This document shows, one piece after another, positions 57,730 through 64,000 of a stretch of 64,000 bases of DNA. The notes beneath the pieces were generated by a model. The model did not search any database, was not told the origin of the DNA, and saw nothing but the letters and a program-made list of their open reading frames with translations. Each line of letters opens with the position of its first letter. The first letter of the stretch is position 1. Source of the DNA: Ignelater luminosus (Eukaryota; Arthropoda; Insecta; Coleoptera; Elateridae); assembly GCA_011009095.1 (NCBI GenBank), contig VTPC01000427.1, forward strand, positions 30,485 to 94,484. The letters run 5' to 3'. Position numbers and translations under genes: made by a program.

Positions 57730-60700
57730 GGAGATTTTGTAATAATTTATTAAATTTACGTATGTAATAGCGTGCAAAGAAAGCAAGTGTTTTATTCAGA
57801 CCCGCAGACAAGAGCTAGCCAGGTAAGTCTCAGTTTCATCTATTATATGGTGTATCAATATCATACTTGTCTCTCTTATCATTTCAGAGTTTTGCAAAAA
57901 TATAATCCCTTTAGCAACAATTCATACAAATAACTTAATGGAGTATTTCGTGGAGATATTAAGGGTTTTTAGAAATCTATGCAGATTTGGATCTTTTGGT
58001 AACGATGGAAAGTATATTTTTCAGGGTTTTTTTATACAACGCTACTTGGCTATTTCAGTACGTAGCATAACCAACTGTCCAGCAAAATGAACACCACTCA
58101 TGACCGTGACTGTGCACTTTAGTGTGGTGTTCTTTTAACGGTCTTTCGATCATTGAGAATTGGCCACATTTATGCAATAATGGCTGCTGTTTCCAAACCA
58201 GATCACTGGAACCTAGAGAATTTTTGGAAAACCTTAAGCAATGCATATAAACGGGCACAAAAGGGTGAAGACCTAAGACCTGGACAGTCAGCAAGACTTT
58301 GTATCAAAAATACTGGTTTTTATAATACTAGTCTTCGCTAAAGAGACCTGTACTTCATGTTGATCTCGTTTCATTTTCAAGTGTAGATCAAGCCTAATAG
58401 TTTCAACTAAAATTCTTCCAGCTACAAGACAGGTTTGTGCTTTTGTTATCTTGCAGGTGAAACTAGCAACATTCGGAAGTTATTTCCTTGTCGATCTTTA
58501 CTGATTGGTTGACAAAAAGATTCCTGTAGTTCTTAATAAACTGCTCTTATTATTTTTCTTCGTATTGTTTTGATTCAATCTGTTTGTAAATGTGGTACAT
58601 TGACATTTTTCTTTCAATTTTCTTATTTTTAATGTAAAATAGTGTGTATAAGAGTACTAATTCTACAAAAATTAAAACTTAGACATTGTTTACAATTAAA
58701 ACCAACAGTTAATAAAGAATTTGTTCCTTTTCTACTTCTGTATTATATTTTTGACAAAAAGTAGTTTTCTCTTTTTTTGGAAGAACTTTTTAAATTTATG
58801 ATTTCCTACTTTTATTTTCAACTTAAAATAATTATAAATATCACGCTGTTACAAAAGTATCACACTAAAATTCAAAACTGCTAATGTTCTAACATAAATT
58901 TTAAAAATGTTGACATAAGATCGTTGATTCACATGCTCGTTCTCTTGCCACTACTTATTTAATTACACTCAAATGAGTTTTCGAGAGGAGTTTTAAAATT
59001 TTAATTCCAACTTTAATTATACCCTATACCGAAATTAGTGAATTACTGGAAGGAGAGAATTTTAACAGTTCCAAGTATTATCTCTACCTTGACTAAAACA
59101 CACCTTAACCTTTAAATAAAAAACGAAAAGAAAAACATTAAGCATTTAGATATAAAAATAGAACAAACGAATTATTCTGAAATTTTTAGAATAGAAATCA
59201 TTATGGTCAAGGTAACATTAATTAATTTCTATCATAGGAACACAAGAAACTACTTTTTGTTTGTATTAAAATTATTTTAACATTTGTAACAGGAAATGTT
59301 TGCAACATAAAAAAACTTTTGGCGTTGAAAAAATTGACACATATTAATTAATTGCAGTTTTAAGTTTATTGTTTTGAAATCGAATCAAGCTTGAAAATAG
59401 GTCAAAAAATAATTAGTATGCAAAGATTTCTTTTTTGATATTTTGTGTTTCTATTTTGCGAGTACGAAAAGAAGTCGATGAAATTGGTACTTTGAGATTG
59501 TGTAACTTGTATTATTAAATGCTTTTTATTAAACGCGAAATATATTTTCAGATTCTAAACTGGATCTAATAACAATTATTCTTTAGTTTGTCTAGCAAAA
59601 AAGACCACTGTCTGATGATATAATTAATGAATCTACTACTACATATTTTTTTGTTACAAGTTACATATTTAAGCATAATATCTTTTGAAAATACCAGTAG
59701 CATTTAATTATAGTCAGGTATATTCGAAGCAAACTGTTGGAAGTAGCAACTGTTTAATATCAGTCATAAATTGAGGTTTATGTGTTTAGTTTATGGACTC
59801 TGATATACCTTGTTTTTAGGATACGGTATAATATTACCAACAATTATATGCTAATTTTACTCTTTATTCTTTTTTTAGATTTCTAAATTTAGTATCACTA
59901 TGATATTTCAACTCGTTCTGTCACGGGAATCTAAAGGTGTAAATCTATTTTTAAGTATTACCGCCAAATGGTAATTATTTGTTATTTAAAAATGAGCCGT
60001 TTTAAAAATCCAAATGATACCTACCGCAAACTGTTAACACACAGGCATATTTCTAATTATATATTGTGCACACTATACATAATAATCCTCTCTTCCACTA
60101 TTATCATGAGTAAATATTTAAAATGGTTTGTAATAAAATACACGTGAAAAAGCATTCTTGTAATAAAGAGTATCATTATTAATGAAATTGCTATATAATA
60201 ACTATAATAAAATTCTGTAATAGCTCATACCAAGCTTAAAGTTAGATAAAGTTAGTCAATAACTACTTATTTTGTATAATGACATGAAATTACTTAATAT
60301 TTATACACATTTACCAAGAAATTTGTAACGCCTCGCATTTAAGATTTAAATGTTAAACATTTCATCAGTAACACTGTAGCGATTCTCTTATACTCTTTAA
60401 TTAACTAAGGTAGATAAGAACATAACCTATAAAATCAACATACAGAAAGCTATGTCTATGTTTTATTACAAATCTACACATTGGGGACTAGAAACAAAAA
60501 AGAAATGATTTGTGAACATGTCGATAAATAAAAATAAGCACTACGAAAAGACACTAATTAATGATAAATTTGTGAGCACGAATTAATTATATTTTTACAA
60601 AAAAAGCACAATTAGAACGGAAACCATTATTTCCATATAAGATGTGGACAAGCCAAAAAGTGTATAATGCACCGCATTATACTTACATACTGTTAGCAAA

Positions 60701-63288
60701 ATAAAAGATAATATTTAGGTTATGAATACAAAAGAATGTAAAACCCTATATGGAGAACAAATGAATTCCTAAAACCACAGCGAAGAGTTTAGATTTAAAA
60801 TGAAAAACCAACAGCGGAAAGATCTTGAAAAGTAATAATGCTAATACAAAATGGTGATAGCAATAGAACAAAAATCAATAAATTTACGTACACTATTGCA
60901 GAAGTGCATAATTCTGTTAAAGTAGGTAATTTGACATTATCTAGACAATCTTGGTGTCCCAAAATGCACTTTCTTAACCGTAGGTTTTAAAGACAAATAC
61001 AGTTTCATAATATAGATACCTTATAAACTAAAAATCATACAAACAATTTGAAAGCTTTCATTTCGACATGAGATTTCATTTCTCACAATTCTATGTGAAA
61101 ATCAGTCTGCGAATTCGATCAATTTCCATGATAGATCAATTAAATGCTTATTGCAACGCTGACAAAACTTACTTTAATGCAGATCTTACTCTTTTTTCTT
61201 CTGAGTTGGTCTACTTTTTATGTAGTCCGTTTTGCCAAGCTTGCACAACAGCAGCCATTTCCTAGTTACAATCGATCTAGACCTGCTACGCCCAACTAGA
61301 TGGTTGCTAAGTTGAACAAATCGACAGCTTTATAAAGCATTAGTTTCTTTAGATGAACTTTCAGAAAATATCGATGTGCCGTAGAGCTTTACATCATATC
61401 ATTGCCAAATCAGGTTGACAAACACCGAAATTGCTTATTGGTTCTTTGGTGGAATGAAAATGTCTTCACAGCATCTCAAAAAAGGCTTTTCCTGCTTTTA
61501 GGTCTAATCCCAAAACTACACTCTACTACAAGCAATTATCAGTAAAACCGCAAAGAACTATGCTCAAATCTAAAAGACTTTCTTGGAAGGATCATGTCGT
61601 ATCTGCATTGAATGACATTCCCTTCCTAGGAGATCTAGAGAAAAACATCTTAAAGCTATTATTGTAGGACTTGTTTAATAAGATTTTACTCACCATGTGA
61701 CGTTGCGTTTGCCGCCACAAATATTGTATGTACGTATGCGATTGTTGTTCGGCGGTATGACCATTAATTTGAATAGAAAGGCACTTGCTATATCGTGAAC
61801 TGGAATACTGAAGTCAATATTGATAAAAGTGCCTTTTATAAGAAATTCTTGGAACTTGATTAAAACCAGAATTGTGTTCTCGATTTGCAATCTGTTGTGA
61901 TTGCATATTCGAAAAGTTTGGTTTTGTACGCAACGCAATATTTCCCACAACAAAGAAGATTTAATGATCCGCATATAAATATTTTCCTTTACTAAAATTG
62001 AGGAAGAAGGACAAGATGGCAGTACCGTATTCTATAAGCGACCTTCTCCTACGTCCAACCATCCAACTCTAAGTGGATGATAATTTATGGAAAAACTCAG
62101 TGCTGGCCGACGAAATAGCTAAATCCTACCTTCAAAAAAGAGGCTCTTCAACGGACCGAAAATAAGGATAATTTTTAAATTGCAATAGCATCAAGCGTAA
62201 TTCAGGAATAATTTCAGTTCCTTGTTATCAACTAAACGTAAGCTTAGGTTACTACATTCAGCTTTGCATGATATAACCGAAATACATATTAAACTATGTA
62301 GATGATAGCGGCATTGCCAAAGCCCGGAATAACAGGCTCCAAATTCCAAATGCACTTCAAGATAAAGTCATTTGGGGGTCATTAACGCATTACGTAAACA
62401 TGAGTTATTAAAATCCAAAAGTTCAAGATGGGTATCCGCTTATTTACCGTAGAAGAAAAAGGAACCACCTTAACAGGGCGTTAGTCAACCGTTGCTAGTC
62501 TTCTAAATCAGGCAGACGAGGTATTAGTTACTGAACCCGTTACTGCCTTGACAATAGTGAGTCTCACACTGAAGTTCTGATCAGCCTTAGATAAGACATA
62601 GTACTTCTTCCGCACCAAGTTTCGTTTGTCAAATTTTAAGAATCGTTGTTTTAAGTCTTAGCTTCTTATTTTTTTAGTAAGCTCTCTTGAAGTGGTGAAA
62701 GTTTATTGATATCCTAAACCAAGGATTCTTTCCATTCTGTAGATATTTCTTCAAGGTAGTGTAATACCCGGATGAAAGCACTATATGTACAAAGTTTAGA
62801 AACGAGGAACTGCGACTTGTTATTTCATACACAGCATTTCTAAGGGCATATGCTATTTTAAGCATGCCAGGCTTTTCACTTTTTCTGGAAACAACTTCAT
62901 TGACTCATTTCAAGCCGTTTACTTGAGGATAGTACAAAACATTATACCTGGATAATTTACGTGATCATTCCTCAAGAGATTTCTAAAGCAGGGATTTTGG
63001 AATTGCGATTCATTGTTACACACGACAATCTGTGATACTCAATACGTAAGGAAAACACCATTCTCAAGAGACTTCTCTATCTTAGAAGTACAAAGAAAAC
63101 AGATTTTGTAAATCAATACTACACACACTTATACGTATTACCTCGCGTACACAGAGAAAAAGATCCAAGTTCGTAAATCCAGAGAGAAATTGTTGAGACA
63201 AAAAAGTTAAAATGGGTACTTATCTTTTTGTCCGAATCCATCAAAGTATGTAGATCAAACATACATTGGACATAAGCGATTTCACTTA
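57730..63288. other. Long AT-rich stretch without supported genes
   Basis: A perfect donor sequence CAG/GTAAGT occurs on the plus strand near 57822 without a convincing exon before it. ORFs at 58055-58341 on both strands, 61068-61265 (plus) and 61690-61974 (minus, 94 codons) show no recognised motif. Nothing structural is seen. Confidence 0.5.
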
Positions 63289-63342
<54 letters not shown>

Positions 63343-63356
63343 TCTCTCCCTCTCTT
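63289..63356 (+). repeat. CT microsatellite
   Basis: About 68 bp of TC dinucleotide repeats, with a few T or C interruptions towards the end. Confidence 0.97.
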
Positions 63357-64000
63357 ACTTTTAATAAAACTCTTAAAGATATCTAAATAAGCTGAATCAG
63401 GATCATCATGGCAACTTGTTAATATTTGCTTGCGAACAGAGCAGTGCTAAGTACCACGAATTTCTACTCTGTTAGGTTAAAGATGATTCGAAGAGAGTTT
63501 GAAATGTATTTATAAAGAAGTACATTTTTAAATGTCAATTCAGATATTTCTAAGGGCGGTCTGTGGTTTGTTGCATTCTTTTCTCGGTCCACATATTTGA
63601 AACAACTTTAGTTACATCTAACATGGAACCTTTCCAAGGAAGTTCTTGATAAAGCATCGGACACTAAACTTGGTTCCCTTTATGTATGGTTAAAACAAAC
63701 ATTCCGGCTATATTACATAAGTAATCACCTATTGTTCATTATTTGCCACAATACCGCTGTGGTTTGGCATCAGTCGGAAGCCAGACAGGATCAAAATTCA
63801 AAATCTTAAACCTTTTCCAGGGTAGGAAATAATTAATTCCATGTTATGTCATCATAAAATAAGGATCAAATTGGGCCAGTCCGAACCTGCTCACACTCGT
63901 GTTGCACGCGTTTAGTAGCCACGCGTATAGAGGTATCCCATACAGTTTAAGGTGAATTCCGAACCACCAGATGTGTAGGGAAACACTTCTAGTTAGAAGA
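63357..64000. other. No gene seen
   Basis: AT-rich sequence without recognised features. Confidence 0.55.

Noticed and set aside
61690-61974. 94-codon minus ORF
   Set aside because: No recognised motif, no clear splice or polyadenylation signal.
1-64000. CRISPR arrays, bacterial operons, riboswitches, phage genes
   Set aside because: No regularly spaced repeats with unique spacers and no ribosome-binding-site-led gene strings were seen; the sequence is eukaryotic.

Overview
The window is AT-rich eukaryotic DNA with long gene-poor stretches, short non-coding repeats, GT-AG-type splice signals and a dense load of DNA transposons. The mariner, Tc1-like, hAT (ZMYM1-like) and KRBA2-like integrase elements together look like an arthropod, most likely insect, genome. 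This is inference from the transposon families; no complete host gene is visible to fix the species. There are no bacterial operons, rRNA, tRNA or CRISPR arrays.

Layout. 1-3922 shows nothing coding. 3925-5218 is a complete mariner with perfect 28-bp terminal inverted repeats (TIRs), a TA target duplication and an uninterrupted 350-codon transposase carrying all three catalytic aspartates; it is the only clearly intact gene here. A decayed Tc1-like relic (minus) lies near 7.4-7.9 kb. The stretch 14.68-18.51 kb is a transposon cluster: a KRBA2-like integrase gene between inverted repeats, then a second mariner lineage with two frameshifts, then a minus-strand Tc1/IS630-like relic, then a 280-bp MITE. 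Small inverted-repeat elements follow at 19.2 and 34.7 kb, with a weaker candidate near 20.4 kb. A decayed hAT occupies about 27.2-29.3 kb and a LINE reverse-transcriptase remnant about 31.1-31.5 kb.

The stretch 39.8-42.7 kb is the best place to look for host genes. It has GC-richer islands, initiator- and TATA-like motifs, a candidate first coding exon with a signal peptide and splice donor (40278-40355), a proline-rich small ORF, a His-rich ORF downstream of a TATA box, and a possible 90-nt exon encoding two identical 13-residue cysteine repeats. Two minus-strand ORFs, at 46.2 kb and 57.4 kb, look like possible terminal exons of unrecognised genes.

The right part holds a 379-bp internally deleted mariner (49.2 kb), a 1.54-kb fold-back element with arms of about 600 bp (52.6-54.2 kb) flanked by two diverged copies of another repeat, and a second decayed hAT element (55.5-57.1 kb). 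A long CT microsatellite lies at 63.3 kb. Most of the remaining DNA shows no supported gene and is probably intronic or intergenic.
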